Below, one piece after another: positions 36,367 through 45,779 of a stretch of DNA of 59,740 bases; the first letter of the stretch is position 1; each line of letters starts with the position of its first letter. Below the pieces are notes generated by a model that worked only from the letters and a program-made list of their open reading frames with translations, did no database searches and had not been told where the DNA came from. Made by a program: the position numbers and the translations under genes. The DNA comes from Phycisphaerae bacterium (GTDB taxonomy: Bacteria > Planctomycetota > Phycisphaerae > Phycisphaerales > SM1A02), in NCBI GenBank assembly GCA_016873335.1, contig VGXN01000005.1, forward strand, positions 1 through 59,740, written 5' to 3'.

Positions 36367-37623
36367 TCAGAGCCCGTCCAGACCCTTCAACATCGTCCGT
36401 GCTTCCGCCAGTGCTGCCGCGGGGTCGTTCACTTTGCCTTCCAGTTGCAGGTCGTAGACACTATCAAGAACCCGCTTGAACGCAGGCCCTGGCGCGAAGC
36501 CCAGTTGAACCAGATCGTCACCCCGCACAAATGGTGTTGGCGCAAGACCGCCCTCTTCGCGGGCAAGCGCTTCCACCTCGCGCCGCACAGTGTGCGCATG
36601 GTCTGCATCGCTCCCCAGAAGAACATCGAGCGCGCCGATGAAGCACGGCACAGAGGCGAGCCGCTTGCGGGCTGACTTGGGGCATCCGCGCCATTCCGCC
36701 GCGATGACACCAACGATCCGACGCGTTTCCATGAGATCCGCACGCTCACGCAACGACAGATTCACCGCCTCAGACCAATGACCCACGCCGACCAGGACGC
36801 CGCGTGCAGCACGGTCGAGGCTCCACGCAGCGAGGGCTGTCGCGAACGAAGCACGCGGTGAAAGAGCAGCAACCCGCGGAAGTTCGCCGGCGGAATGCGC
36901 CTCGCCAAGCGCCGATGCATCGAGCCCCCACTGCTCGAGCAGTGTCACAGCGCGGAGGCGCGACGGGTGAGCAAGCATGCGGCGCAACTCGCCACCGACG
37001 CGTTCGCGGCTCACGCCCTTGAGTTCCGCCGCAGTCGCTTCGATCGCAGCCTGCGTGCGTGCATCCACCTGCAGCGAGAAGCGCGCGGCAAATCGCGCCG
37101 CTCGAAGCGAACGCAAGCGATCCTCGCGGATGCGGTCCTGCGGATCGCCAATGGCACGCAGGGTCTTGGTCGCGATGTCCCGTTGCCCTCCGACAAAGTC
37201 CACCACATCGCCCGACTCCGGGTCGCGAAAGAGCCCGTTGATCGTGAAGTCTCGGCGCTGCGCGTCCTCCTGGGCCGTCGCGTAGTGCACCTCACTCGGG
37301 CGGCGCCCATCGTGATAGGGACCGTCGGAGCGGAATGTCGCCACCTCCACCGTGCGCCCCTGGAACCGAACAAGCATCACGCCGAACGACTCGCCGACCC
37401 CACGGGCCTTCGGGAATACCTCTTGAATCTGCTCTGGTCTCGCATCCGTCGCCAAGTCGTAGTCCGTTGGCTCAAGGCCGAGCAGTTCATCACGAACGCA
37501 GCCCCCCGCGAGATACGCGACGTGCCCCTTCTGACTCAGCAATCTCGCGATCGCAAGCGCAGCTGCGCGAGGAGCGATCGCCGGCGCATGCTTCGTGCGC
37601 TGCTGCGACGGGTCAGATTCCAT
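36367..37623 (-). CDS. cca: CCA tRNA nucleotidyltransferase / poly(A) polymerase family
   Basis: The 418-residue protein has the class II nucleotidyltransferase head: GG at 40-41 (YLAGGCVRDELLGL), catalytic D54-Y-D56, RRDFTINGLF, and GVSRERVGGELRRML. The rest is a helical tail. It adds CCA to tRNA 3' ends or poly(A) to RNA; the tRNA-Ser in this window lacks an encoded CCA, so a CCA-adding enzyme is needed. The ATG at 37623 has GGAG about eleven bases upstream and overlaps the plsC end by 11 bases; 37656 is an alternative. Confidence 0.88.
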   Translation of the reverse strand: MESDPSQQRTKHAPAIAPRAAALAIARLLSQKGHVAYLAGGCVRDELLGLEPTDYDLATDARPEQIQEVFPKARGVGESFGVMLVRFQGRTVEVATFRSDGPYHDGRRPSEVHYATAQEDAQRRDFTINGLFRDPESGDVVDFVGGQRDIATKTLRAIGDPQDRIREDRLRSLRAARFAARFSLQVDARTQAAIEATAAELKGVSRERVGGELRRMLAHPSRLRAVTLLEQWGLDASALGEAHSAGELPRVAALSPRASFATALAAWSLDRAARGVLVGVGHWSEAVNLSLRERADLMETRRIVGVIAAEWRGCPKSARKRLASVPCFIGALDVLLGSDADHAHTVRREVEALAREEGGLAPTPFVRGDDLVQLGFAPGPAFKRVLDSVYDLQLEGKVNDPAAALAEARTMLKGLDGL

Positions 37624-38344
37624 GATCAGCCACTCCGTGCGCGGGGAACTCACCATCGGAGCGGGCGCGAAGCTGCGACCGACAGCGGAGCATCAGCTTC
37701 CGCACGCGTGTACGAAGTTCTTCCAGCCCAGCATCCACATCACGGAACAGGATCGCCTGCTGCGCCGAATCGATGGGCGTGCCGATGGTCGCCCAGATAC
37801 GCCCATTCCACTTCGGCAGCGATGCATGCGGCGACCACACGTCGTAGGCACCATCGATGCCCATTGGAACGATCGTTGCCCCCGACTTGCGCGCGAGCAA
37901 CTCGACCCCGCGCTGGAATGGCTGCACCGATCCATCGAGCGATCGTCCACCCTCCGGGTACAGCATCACCGTACGCCCCGCTTCGAGTTCACCGAGTGCC
38001 GCACGAAATGCGTCACGGTTGCCTCGCTCTGGGCGCACGGGGATTGTGCCGACCGCACGCAGGACTGCACCGAAGATCGGATTTCGGAAGAGTTCCTCCT
38101 TCGCCATCGGTCGAGCGGGTCGATCGGCGACCGCAAGCCCGTGGATCATCGGATCGAGATAGGACTGGTGGTTGCCGATGAAGATGAGCGCACCGGAACG
38201 AGGAACCAGATGCGCACCCTCGATGCGGTACCGATAGCGCCACGACAACACCGACTGGCAGACCTGTGCACACGCATCCCAGAACGCCGTACGCAGCAGC
38301 CCGTAGCCAGGGCGTCGCCGATGATGGTCAAACGAGTTCCTCAC
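37613..38344 (-). CDS. plsC: 1-acyl-sn-glycerol-3-phosphate acyltransferase
   Basis: The 243-residue protein has the PlsC motifs: N58-H59-Q-S-Y-L-D64 (H-x4-D catalytic pair), a GTIPVRPERG block, the substrate motif YPEGGRS, and IVPMGIDG. It acylates lysophosphatidate in phospholipid synthesis at the membrane. A GTG at 38344 overlaps the cmk stop (GTGA); ATG at 38362 is an alternative. It lies between cmk and cca on one strand. Confidence 0.88.
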   Translation of the reverse strand: MRNSFDHHRRRPGYGLLRTAFWDACAQVCQSVLSWRYRYRIEGAHLVPRSGALIFIGNHQSYLDPMIHGLAVADRPARPMAKEELFRNPIFGAVLRAVGTIPVRPERGNRDAFRAALGELEAGRTVMLYPEGGRSLDGSVQPFQRGVELLARKSGATIVPMGIDGAYDVWSPHASLPKWNGRIWATIGTPIDSAQQAILFRDVDAGLEELRTRVRKLMLRCRSQLRARSDGEFPAHGVADHGI

Positions 38345-39051
38345 GCCGACATACCACCGCATCCGACCTTGGCTGCGGCGAGGCTTTCGCGGACAATCGT
38401 CTCCAGGCGATCCACGACCTGTGCAAACGACAGATCACTTGTATCGACAACATGCGCGCCGCTGGGCTGCCGCAGCGGACCCTCCGCGCGCCCGCGATCG
38501 GACGCATCACGGTTGGCGATGTCGCGAAGCACGGCAGCATCATCGACTGCGATTCCTTGCGCGCGGAGTTCATCGGCGCGTCGGTGCGCCCGCACGTCTG
38601 GGCGCGCATCGAGCCAGATGCGAACGACAGCGTTTGGAAACACGATGGTTCCCTGATCACGACCCTCGGTCACCAACTTGGCGTGGGTCAGCGCAACCTG
38701 TCGCTGCGCCTCCACCATGCGATGGCGAACGTCGCGGTGCGATGCGACCTGCGACACGATCGCGGTGACATCATGATCGCGGATTCGCAGATGCACGTCC
38801 CGACCATCAAGCCGAATGATCGGCGGTTGCACTGAGAAATCCACCTGCAATGTCGACCGATCGAGGGCAGCGGCGATCAGAGCCCCGTCGGCGGGACTGA
38901 TCCCCGCCTCCAGTGCGAGAAGCGCCACGGTGCGGTACATCGCGCCCGTATCGAGCATGTCGAAACCAAGCCGCTCCGCGAGCACTGCCGCTGCGGATGA
39001 CTTGCCCGTGCCCGCAGGACCGTCGATCGTGACGATCAGCGACCGACTCAT
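38341..39051 (-). CDS. cmk: cytidylate kinase
   Basis: The 236-residue protein starts MSRSLIVTID followed by the P-loop GPAGTGKSS (11-19), then LDTGAMYRTVAL, VSQVASHRDVRHRMVEAQR, TEGRDQGTIVFP and the RRADELRAQG lid region. It phosphorylates CMP and dCMP. The ATG overlaps the previous stop (ATGA). The open frame upstream of 39051 is not part of the gene. Confidence 0.93.
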   Translation of the reverse strand: MSRSLIVTIDGPAGTGKSSAAAVLAERLGFDMLDTGAMYRTVALLALEAGISPADGALIAAALDRSTLQVDFSVQPPIIRLDGRDVHLRIRDHDVTAIVSQVASHRDVRHRMVEAQRQVALTHAKLVTEGRDQGTIVFPNAVVRIWLDARPDVRAHRRADELRAQGIAVDDAAVLRDIANRDASDRGRAEGPLRQPSGAHVVDTSDLSFAQVVDRLETIVRESLAAAKVGCGGMSA

Positions 39052-39839
39052 GCCACGGGATCCTCTTGCCCCAGCTTCTTCATCAGATGTGCGCGCACGC
39101 TTTGCACTGCCAGCGCCCAGTTGCCGCTTCCGCGCCAATCGATCGACAACTTGTTCGAGAACCCAAGTTTCACGAGCATGTCGATGTGTTCATCGAACGA
39201 CTCGTCGACCGGCACACCCTGTTTACCCACGGATGTCACCGTGGCTTCCACAGCGAGCGAATAGGGAATGAGCTTGCGCAAGGACTGCTGTGCGTCGCCC
39301 GTGGCGGCCGCGTTCGAAAAGGACGGCATCGCGCCGATGTGGAAGCCGCCGATCTTTCGAATCAACTCGATCACCGCATCCGGCTGATCACACGGCTCAT
39401 CGGAGGGGCGAATGAGCAGGTTCACCTCCAATCGCTGCAGTCCATCGAGGACAGCCTTGATCAGTGGTGCGATTTGCTGCGAGGCGGTTGCGATCTTCGT
39501 GACGCGGACGGCAATCTCGGCGCAGCCAAGAATGCGTGCCCGCTTGCCCATCTCGCGCAGGACCTGCGCAGACTTCTCACCCTCGGCAACGAAATCGAGG
39601 GGCTCATCTCGGTAGAGCACGAGGCACGGGCACTGCGCCCGGTCCGCCTCGTCGCGCAGGCGGTCGAGTGTTTGAGGCGACTGGTGTCGGATCATCTGGA
39701 CGGGAATGTTGATCCCGCGAACCTCAAGTTCCTCCGCCACAAATCGCGGCACATCGAGCAGCGCAATAGGCGACTGCTGCCTTGGCAGCGGCTGCAGAAG
39801 GCAGGAGGCAGAGAGCGAGACAAGGATCTCGGAACTCAT
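39048..39839 (-). CDS. conserved protein, possibly TIM-barrel sugar phosphate isomerase/epimerase-like
   Basis: This 263-residue soluble protein has alternating beta/alpha segments (LLDVPRFVAEELEVRGINIPVQMIR, LDRLRDEADRAQCPCLVLYRD, LGCAEIAVRVTK, LQRLEVNLLIRPSDEP). The pattern is that of xylose-isomerase-like TIM barrels, but I do not see the usual metal ligands clearly, so enzymatic function is left open. The ATG at 39839 has GGAG nine bases upstream. It is the first gene of the cmk-plsC-cca run and is divergent from gcvH. Confidence 0.6.
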   Translation of the reverse strand: MSSEILVSLSASCLLQPLPRQQSPIALLDVPRFVAEELEVRGINIPVQMIRHQSPQTLDRLRDEADRAQCPCLVLYRDEPLDFVAEGEKSAQVLREMGKRARILGCAEIAVRVTKIATASQQIAPLIKAVLDGLQRLEVNLLIRPSDEPCDQPDAVIELIRKIGGFHIGAMPSFSNAAATGDAQQSLRKLIPYSLAVEATVTSVGKQGVPVDESFDEHIDMLVKLGFSNKLSIDWRGSGNWALAVQSVRAHLMKKLGQEDPVA

Positions 39840-39921
39840 GCAGTGGTGCTCCGCCACGGGAGGATAGCAGGCGACTACCATCCCCCACCTTCCACACATC
39901 CACTTTCAAGAGAAATCGACC

Positions 39922-40305
39922 ATGCCAAGCCCTGCCAACTGCCGTTTCACCGACTCGCACGAATGGTTTCGCGTCGAGGGCGATGAAGTCGTCGTCGGCA
40001 TCACGCAGTTTGCGGCAAACGAACTGACCGACGTCACCTTCGTTCAGTTGAAGCCAGTCGGCACGGCGGTGCTTGCGGGCGGCTCACTGGGTGAAGTGGA
40101 AAGCGTCAAGACCACGAGCGATGTGTACAGCGCAGTCGGCGGAACGGTCACGGCGGTCAATGACACGGTGACGAAGGATCCCTCCCTCGTGAACGCGGAT
40201 CCCTTCGGCAAAGGTTGGCTCGTGCGTCTGCGCGCAGGTGACACCGGCAGTCTTGCAGCGCTGATGGACGCCACCACCTATGACGCCAAGCACCCGATCG
40301 GCTGA
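39922..40305 (+). CDS. gcvH: glycine cleavage system H protein
   Basis: The 127-residue protein has the lipoyl-domain fold with the lipoylated lysine K63 in GEVESVKTTSDVYS, the N-terminal FTDSHEWFRVEGDE and the C-terminal NADPFGKGWLVRLR. It shuttles the methylamine group in glycine cleavage. No gcvT or gcvP gene is in the window; the following genes are ABC transporter components, so it is split from its pathway or works in another lipoyl route. Confidence 0.95.
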   Translation: MPSPANCRFTDSHEWFRVEGDEVVVGITQFAANELTDVTFVQLKPVGTAVLAGGSLGEVESVKTTSDVYSAVGGTVTAVNDTVTKDPSLVNADPFGKGWLVRLRAGDTGSLAALMDATTYDAKHPIG

Positions 40306-41053
40306 CCCTCCCATCGCGGTACGAGGCGTTCACAAGAGCTATGCCCCCGCCTCGCGCGGAGGGCGCCCCGTGGAGGCGCTGCGTGGCGCAGAGATGACCA
40401 TCGAAGAGCCGGGGTTCTATGCGGTGATGGGCCGATCGGGGAGCGGCAAGAGCACGCTGCTGCATCTGCTTGCGGGTCTCGACCGCCCAGAGAGCGGCGA
40501 AATCATCGTGGGCGGCACTGCCGTTCACTCGCTCGGTGAAACCGACCTCGTGCGCTACCGCCGCCGCGGTGTTGGCATCGTCTTTCAGCAGTTCAATCTG
40601 ATTCCGACGCTTGATGCGCTCGGCAACGTGATGCTGCCCGGGCTGCTCGATGGCATGGCGGAACGCGACGTGCGCGAGCGTGCGCGTGCGCTGCTCCACG
40701 AACTCAATCTCGCAGACCGCAGCGCACATCGACCGGACACGCTTTCGGGTGGCGAACAGCAGCGCGTGGCGATTGCACGTGCGCTGCTGCTGGACCCGCC
40801 GGTGGTGCTCGCCGACGAACCCACGGGCAGCCTCGATTCGACCACGAGCGCTGCCTTGTGGAAGCTGCTCGAGCAGACGGCGCAGCGCCGGGGGGTGACC
40901 GTGCTGATGGTGACGCACGAACCGGTCGCCGCCTCGTACTGCCGGCGCACGTTCATCCTCCACGACGGTCGCGTTGCGGGAAGTCTGGAAAGCCATGGTC
41001 TCGATCCCTCCCAGCTGGCACATCGCTCGACTGAGCTTGCTCGGTCGGCCTAG
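40280..41053 (+). CDS. LolD/MacB-type ABC transporter ATP-binding protein
   Basis: The 257-residue ATPase has Walker A GRSGSGKS (51-58), VFQQFNLIPTLDALGNV, signature LSGGEQQRVAIARAL, Walker B VVLADEPTGSLDS and switch His in VTHEP. This is the LolD/MacB/FtsE class that partners FtsX-type permeases. The ATG at 40280 lies inside the end of gcvH (26-base overlap); the next ATG is internal. The FtsX permease gene overlaps its end by 59 bases. Confidence 0.9.
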   Translation: MTPSTRSADPPIAVRGVHKSYAPASRGGRPVEALRGAEMTIEEPGFYAVMGRSGSGKSTLLHLLAGLDRPESGEIIVGGTAVHSLGETDLVRYRRRGVGIVFQQFNLIPTLDALGNVMLPGLLDGMAERDVRERARALLHELNLADRSAHRPDTLSGGEQQRVAIARALLLDPPVVLADEPTGSLDSTTSAALWKLLEQTAQRRGVTVLMVTHEPVAASYCRRTFILHDGRVAGSLESHGLDPSQLAHRSTELARSA

Positions 41054-43643
41054 CCGCACGCTGCTCTGCGGCTTGTCGGTCTTGCTGGCGTCCACGCTGG
41101 TGGTCGCCATCAGTTGCGCCATGGAGACCGCCCTCGCGAACATCGATGCGCGCATGCGCACACTGATCGGTGAGGCTGATGTGCGCGTGGTGCACGAGCA
41201 TGGCGCATCATTCGATGTCGAGGCACTCGATCGCGTGCGCGCGCTTCCCCAGGTTCGCGCGGCATCGGGCCGACTCGGTGGAGCCCTCTCGCTGCGGCGC
41301 GCCGATGGCGGCACCGATGCGCAAGGTCGTGTTCGGCGGGCCACGCTGCAATGCCGCGGCGCCGATCTGGAAACCGAGGCGGTGTTCGATCAGATCAAGT
41401 ACACGGAAGGTCGCGCGCCCGCGAGCGACACGGAGATCGGCATCGACTCACTCGCCGCCCGCGCGCTCGGAGCTGACATTGGCACTCCACTGGAAGTGGT
41501 GCATTTCGGTGCGCCGATCGTGCTCCAAGTCAGCGGCATTCGCGAGCGCCCCGCACTCGGCGCACTGCAGCGTCCACTCGGGCATCTCTCCCGCCGCGTG
41601 CTGGCGGATGTCGTGCAAAGTGAGGGTGAAGTGGATCTCGTCTCGATCGTGCTTGAGAAGGGCGTTGATCCAGCCACCTGGATTGCAGCGAACGCGCCCG
41701 CCTTCGAGTTGCCACTGAAACTGGAACCGACCGAGTTGGCGTCGAGTGGGCTCGACCGCCCCGCTTCCGCCGGCAGGATCGCCGTTGCCGTGGCCACGAT
41801 GCTTGCCTTCCTCTGCTGTGCGTTCATCGTGACCACCGCCATGACGACCGCGCTCGCCGAGCAGCAGCGCCTCTTCGCCATTGCGCGCTGCATCGGCGCG
41901 ACCCGCGCACAACTGTTCCTCGGACAGGTGGTTGCGGGCGGGGTGCTCTGCCTTGTGAGTGGTGCGATCGGCGTTCCTGTGGGGATCGCACTGACGGGGG
42001 CCGCGGTCTGGTGGTACGCACTGCTCCTGCCTGCGGGGCTTGCGCTGTCGTGGACGGGCATGGCACTCGCCATTGGCGGCGCAACGGCAGCGGGAGTGGG
42101 CGGCGCACTCTTCCCCGCGTGGAAGGCATCACGCGTCTCGCCGCTCGAAGCGCTTGCGGTGCACGCGCGGCCGGCATCACGGCGCGGCATTGTGGCCGCG
42201 GCGTGCATCGGGGTGGGATGCCTGGCAGTTCAACTGCTGCTGCTGCTCGTTCCTGACCGGGACTCACGCTTCTGGTGGTACATCCTGTTTGGATTGCCCC
42301 TCCTGCATGTCGGCTGGTTCGTGCTCGCGGTACCGATCCTCCGCTGCATTTCGCGCCTGTTCGCACCACCGCTTGAGCGCGCACTCGCTCTGCCGCGCGG
42401 GCTGCTCGTTGGCTCACTCGCCGCCACACCGTGGCGATTTGGGCTCATCGCTGGTGCGCTCATGGTGGGCGTCGCCATCCTGGTGAGCACGTGGTCGAAC
42501 GGCGCTGCAATCCTCTCCGACATCTCCGAACGGATCCGCTTTGGCGATGCCTTCGCGTTCAAGACGAGTGGCTTCAACCGAGAGGAAGTGGAACGCATTC
42601 GGATGCTTCCGGGCGTGCAGTCATCGGCGGCGGTCGGATACCTGCCCGTCCGCGTCTTTGGCGAGCAAGTCATCGGTCTTGAGGGTCTCTCCACGCCGAA
42701 TGTCGTGTGCATCGGATTCGATTCGCAACCGTTCCTCGCGATGAACAGGCTGGAGTGGATCGCAGGCGATCCTGCGCATGCCGCACGGCGACTGCGCGAG
42801 GGTGATGCGGTGCTGGTCGCCAAGGAGTTCCTGCTCGCGCGCGGCGTGACCGTGGGCGACCGTGTGCAGCTCGGTGCGACAGAGTCGAACCACCCGTTTG
42901 AAGTGGTGGGTGTCGTTGGCGCCGCCGGACTGGATGTTGCCACGCAGTTCTTTGGGATACGAAGCCTGTACATGGAGCATGCGGTGAGCTGTGTCTTCAT
43001 GGACTTTCAGGCAGTCGAGCGCTTCTTCGGAACGCGCGAGGCATACCTCGTGCAGGTCGAGATGGCGAAGGATGCGCAAGATGCCGAAGAGACGCTTCTC
43101 GCGGAAGGAGTGGAGTCCGCCGCGCCTGGAGCCGTGTTCGCCAGTGGTCGAGGCATTCGCCGCGAGATCTTGCGCATCGGCGGACTCATGATGACGATCA
43201 GTTCTCTTGTCGCCGTCGCGGCGATGGCACTTGCCTCGCTTGCCGCCGCTGGGGTCATCGCCGCCGGCATCGCCACGCGTGCGCGCGAACTCGGCGTACT
43301 GCAGGCAGTCGGGGCTGGGCGAGGCACGCTGCGCGCACTGGTGCTCGGCGAAAGTCTTCTTGTTGGTGCAGCAGCGGGCATCACAGGAACGCTCTTCGGA
43401 CTGCAGTTGGCGTGGATGGGCGTCCGCTCGTACCGCGATGTGGCCGGCATGGAGTTGTCCTTCAACATTCAGCCGCTGGTGATTGCGACTGCGTTGTTGG
43501 CGGTTTGCGCCGTGTCCCTGCTCTCCGCCCTGCCCTCCGTTCGCCGCCTGCTGCGACATGAACCGCGTGAACTGCTGAGCGCCGGCGCGGGGCTCGCCAC
43601 GCGGCGATGGGCACGTCGTGGGGGACAGGCCGTGGCGACCTAA
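40995..43643 (+). CDS. FtsX-family ABC transporter permease
   Basis: This 882-residue membrane protein has two FtsX repeats. A first helix (about 17-37) precedes a large extracytoplasmic domain, then helices from about 255, a central helix group and second extracytoplasmic domain, and three final helices (FtsX pattern MASLAAAGVIAAGIATRARELGVLQAVG). It is the size of the predicted lipoprotein/macrolide-type exporters (COG0577). The ATG at 40995 is preferred to TTG at 40974. It works with the ATPase encoded just upstream; cargo is unknown. Confidence 0.85.
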   Translation: MVSIPPSWHIARLSLLGRPSRTLLCGLSVLLASTLVVAISCAMETALANIDARMRTLIGEADVRVVHEHGASFDVEALDRVRALPQVRAASGRLGGALSLRRADGGTDAQGRVRRATLQCRGADLETEAVFDQIKYTEGRAPASDTEIGIDSLAARALGADIGTPLEVVHFGAPIVLQVSGIRERPALGALQRPLGHLSRRVLADVVQSEGEVDLVSIVLEKGVDPATWIAANAPAFELPLKLEPTELASSGLDRPASAGRIAVAVATMLAFLCCAFIVTTAMTTALAEQQRLFAIARCIGATRAQLFLGQVVAGGVLCLVSGAIGVPVGIALTGAAVWWYALLLPAGLALSWTGMALAIGGATAAGVGGALFPAWKASRVSPLEALAVHARPASRRGIVAAACIGVGCLAVQLLLLLVPDRDSRFWWYILFGLPLLHVGWFVLAVPILRCISRLFAPPLERALALPRGLLVGSLAATPWRFGLIAGALMVGVAILVSTWSNGAAILSDISERIRFGDAFAFKTSGFNREEVERIRMLPGVQSSAAVGYLPVRVFGEQVIGLEGLSTPNVVCIGFDSQPFLAMNRLEWIAGDPAHAARRLREGDAVLVAKEFLLARGVTVGDRVQLGATESNHPFEVVGVVGAAGLDVATQFFGIRSLYMEHAVSCVFMDFQAVERFFGTREAYLVQVEMAKDAQDAEETLLAEGVESAAPGAVFASGRGIRREILRIGGLMMTISSLVAVAAMALASLAAAGVIAAGIATRARELGVLQAVGAGRGTLRALVLGESLLVGAAAGITGTLFGLQLAWMGVRSYRDVAGMELSFNIQPLVIATALLAVCAVSLLSALPSVRRLLRHEPRELLSAGAGLATRRWARRGGQAVAT

Positions 43644-43649
43644 CCTTTC

Positions 43650-43666
43650 GGCGCACGCTGTGCGCC
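43650..43666. other. short perfect hairpin between the permease and uvrB genes
   Basis: GGCGCAC and GTGCGCC pair perfectly around GCT in the 27-base gap. There is no following T tract, so it is either a weak terminator, a structure near the uvrB start, or an operator. Its position four bases before the uvrB ATG would put a stable stem over the ribosome site. Confidence 0.45.
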
Positions 43667-43670
43667 TGAG

Positions 43671-45779
43671 ATGGACCACCCCTTCACACTGCAGTCCCCC
43701 TTTCAAGCCGCGGGCGATCAGCCGCGCGCAATCGAGCAACTTGTCGCGGGAGTCCGCGCCGGCAGACCGCACCAAACGCTGCTCGGCGCCACCGGCACTG
43801 GGAAGACATTCACGATGGCAAGCGTGATCGCGGCCTGCCAGAAGCCTGCGCTGATCATGAGCCACAACAAGACGCTCGCCGCGCAGTTGTATGAGGAGAT
43901 CAAGGCGCTCTTTCCCTCGAATGCGGTCTCATACTTCGTGTCGTACTACGACTACTACCAACCCGAGGCATACATCCCGCAGCGGGACATCTACATCGAA
44001 AAGGATGCATCACGAAACGCCGACCTCGATCGGCTTCGGCTCGCCACCACGAGCAACCTGCTGCATCGACCCGACACGATTGTGGTCGCGAGCGTCTCCT
44101 GCATCTACGGCCTTGGATCACCGGACGAGTACGCCAATCGCACGGCGCTCGTGGTTCGCGGGCAGCCGCTGAGTCGCCGCGGGTTCCTGACTTCACTCCA
44201 TGCGATGCAGTACAAGCGCAACGATGTCGCCCCGGAGCGCGGCTGCTTCCGCGTCCGAGGCGAGTGCGTGGACGTGTGGCCAGCCACTGAACAGTCCGCG
44301 ATCCGATTCGAGTTCTTCGGCGATGTGATCGAGCGCATCGAACGATTCGATTCGCTGACGGGCGAGATCTTGAGCGACGAGGAGCGTGTGTTCGTGTCGC
44401 CTGCGGTGCATTACATGATGCCCGAGGATCAACTGCTCCGCGCGGTCGATTCGATTCGTACTGAGATGGAGGAACACGTGCGCACCTTGCAGGGACAGGG
44501 CAAGTTGCTCGAAGCCCAGCGGCTGCTCGGGCGCACGCGCTGGGATCTCGAACTGCTGCGGGAGACGGGTGTGTGCCCCGGCATCGAGAACTACTCCGCC
44601 CACATGGAAGGACGGGGCCGAGGCACGCGGAGTTTCTGTCTCCTCGACTACTTCCGACACATCCCCGGGCGTGATCCAAACGACTGGCTGCTGTTCGTGG
44701 ACGAGAGCCATGTCACCGTGCCGCAAGTGCGCGGCATGTACTTCGGCGATCGCCGCCGCAAGGAGACGCTGATTGAGCATGGCTTCCGACTGCCGAGCGC
44801 ACTCGACAACCGCCCGCTGACCTTCGCAGAGTGGGAGTCGATCGTTCCACAGACGATCTTCGTCAGTGCAACACCATCGGCGTACGAGATCGAGCGCTCG
44901 GAGGGGATCGTGGTCGAGCAAGTGATCCGCCCCACGGGTCTTCTCGATCCGCCCGTCACGGTTCGCGATGCGCGTGGACAAATTCCCGATCTCCTCGAGG
45001 AGATCCGCCCCGTCATCGGCAAGGGGCAGCGCGTGCTCGTCACCGCTCTCACCAAACGGCTCTGCGAGGAACTCACCAGTTTCCTGCACGAGAAGGGTGT
45101 TCGCGTGCGCTATCTGCACAGCGATATCGAGACGCTGGAGCGCCTGGAGATTCTGCGCGATCTTCGCGACGGCGCATTCGACGTGCTTGTGGGGGTGAAC
45201 CTCCTGCGTGAAGGACTCGATCTTCCCGAGGTCGCGCTCGTTGCGATCCTCGATGCGGATCGTCAGGGGTTCCTGCGAAGCGAGGCGAGTCTCATTCAGA
45301 CGATGGGGCGCGCGGCGCGCAACGCCGATTCCAAGTGCATCTTGTATGCGGAGCGCGTGACCCCGGAGATGCAGCGGGCGATGGATGAGGTGGAACGCCG
45401 CCGCACCAAGCAACTCATCCACAACACCGAACATGGGATCATCCCGCAGACGATCGTCAAGGAAAATCGACGCGCGCTTGAGGATCAGGTTGCTGCGGAC
45501 CGCCGTGCGAATGCACCGCGCCGTGAACGCGCGATGGTTCGCAAGGCCGAGTTGGTTGCGGCACTCGAGGAGGAGATGGTGGCAGCCGCTCAGGAGTTGG
45601 AGTTTGAACGCGCCGCCCGCCTCCGTGATGAGTTGACGCGAGTGCGTTCGTTGCCCGAAGAACTGGTGGATCAGAACGCCCTCGATGACGACCCGCGCAC
45701 GGCGCGCGCCGCGAAGCCCGGCGCACCTGGAACGCGCCCTCGCAGGGGAAAGCGCCGCAAGCCCAAGCCGAAACAATGA
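43671..45779 (+). CDS. uvrB: excinuclease ABC subunit B
   Basis: This 702-residue nucleotide-excision-repair helicase-like protein has Walker A GATGTGKT (39-46), the beta-hairpin YYDYYQPEAYIP (about 91-102), a DESH box (about 344-347) and helicase motifs ending LIQTMGRAARN. The C-terminal UVR coiled coil (about 615-660: LVAALEEEMVAAAQELEFERAARLRDEL, split) binds UvrC. Length is standard. It lies upstream of uvrA with a 525-base spacer. Confidence 0.97.
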   Translation: MDHPFTLQSPFQAAGDQPRAIEQLVAGVRAGRPHQTLLGATGTGKTFTMASVIAACQKPALIMSHNKTLAAQLYEEIKALFPSNAVSYFVSYYDYYQPEAYIPQRDIYIEKDASRNADLDRLRLATTSNLLHRPDTIVVASVSCIYGLGSPDEYANRTALVVRGQPLSRRGFLTSLHAMQYKRNDVAPERGCFRVRGECVDVWPATEQSAIRFEFFGDVIERIERFDSLTGEILSDEERVFVSPAVHYMMPEDQLLRAVDSIRTEMEEHVRTLQGQGKLLEAQRLLGRTRWDLELLRETGVCPGIENYSAHMEGRGRGTRSFCLLDYFRHIPGRDPNDWLLFVDESHVTVPQVRGMYFGDRRRKETLIEHGFRLPSALDNRPLTFAEWESIVPQTIFVSATPSAYEIERSEGIVVEQVIRPTGLLDPPVTVRDARGQIPDLLEEIRPVIGKGQRVLVTALTKRLCEELTSFLHEKGVRVRYLHSDIETLERLEILRDLRDGAFDVLVGVNLLREGLDLPEVALVAILDADRQGFLRSEASLIQTMGRAARNADSKCILYAERVTPEMQRAMDEVERRRTKQLIHNTEHGIIPQTIVKENRRALEDQVAADRRANAPRRERAMVRKAELVAALEEEMVAAAQELEFERAARLRDELTRVRSLPEELVDQNALDDDPRTARAAKPGAPGTRPRRGKRRKPKPKQ

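Noticed and set aside
44193-45776. 527-residue minus-strand frame across uvrB
   Set aside because: Antisense to the fully motif-supported uvrB; composition (His/Arg-rich) and lack of a ribosome site argue against it.
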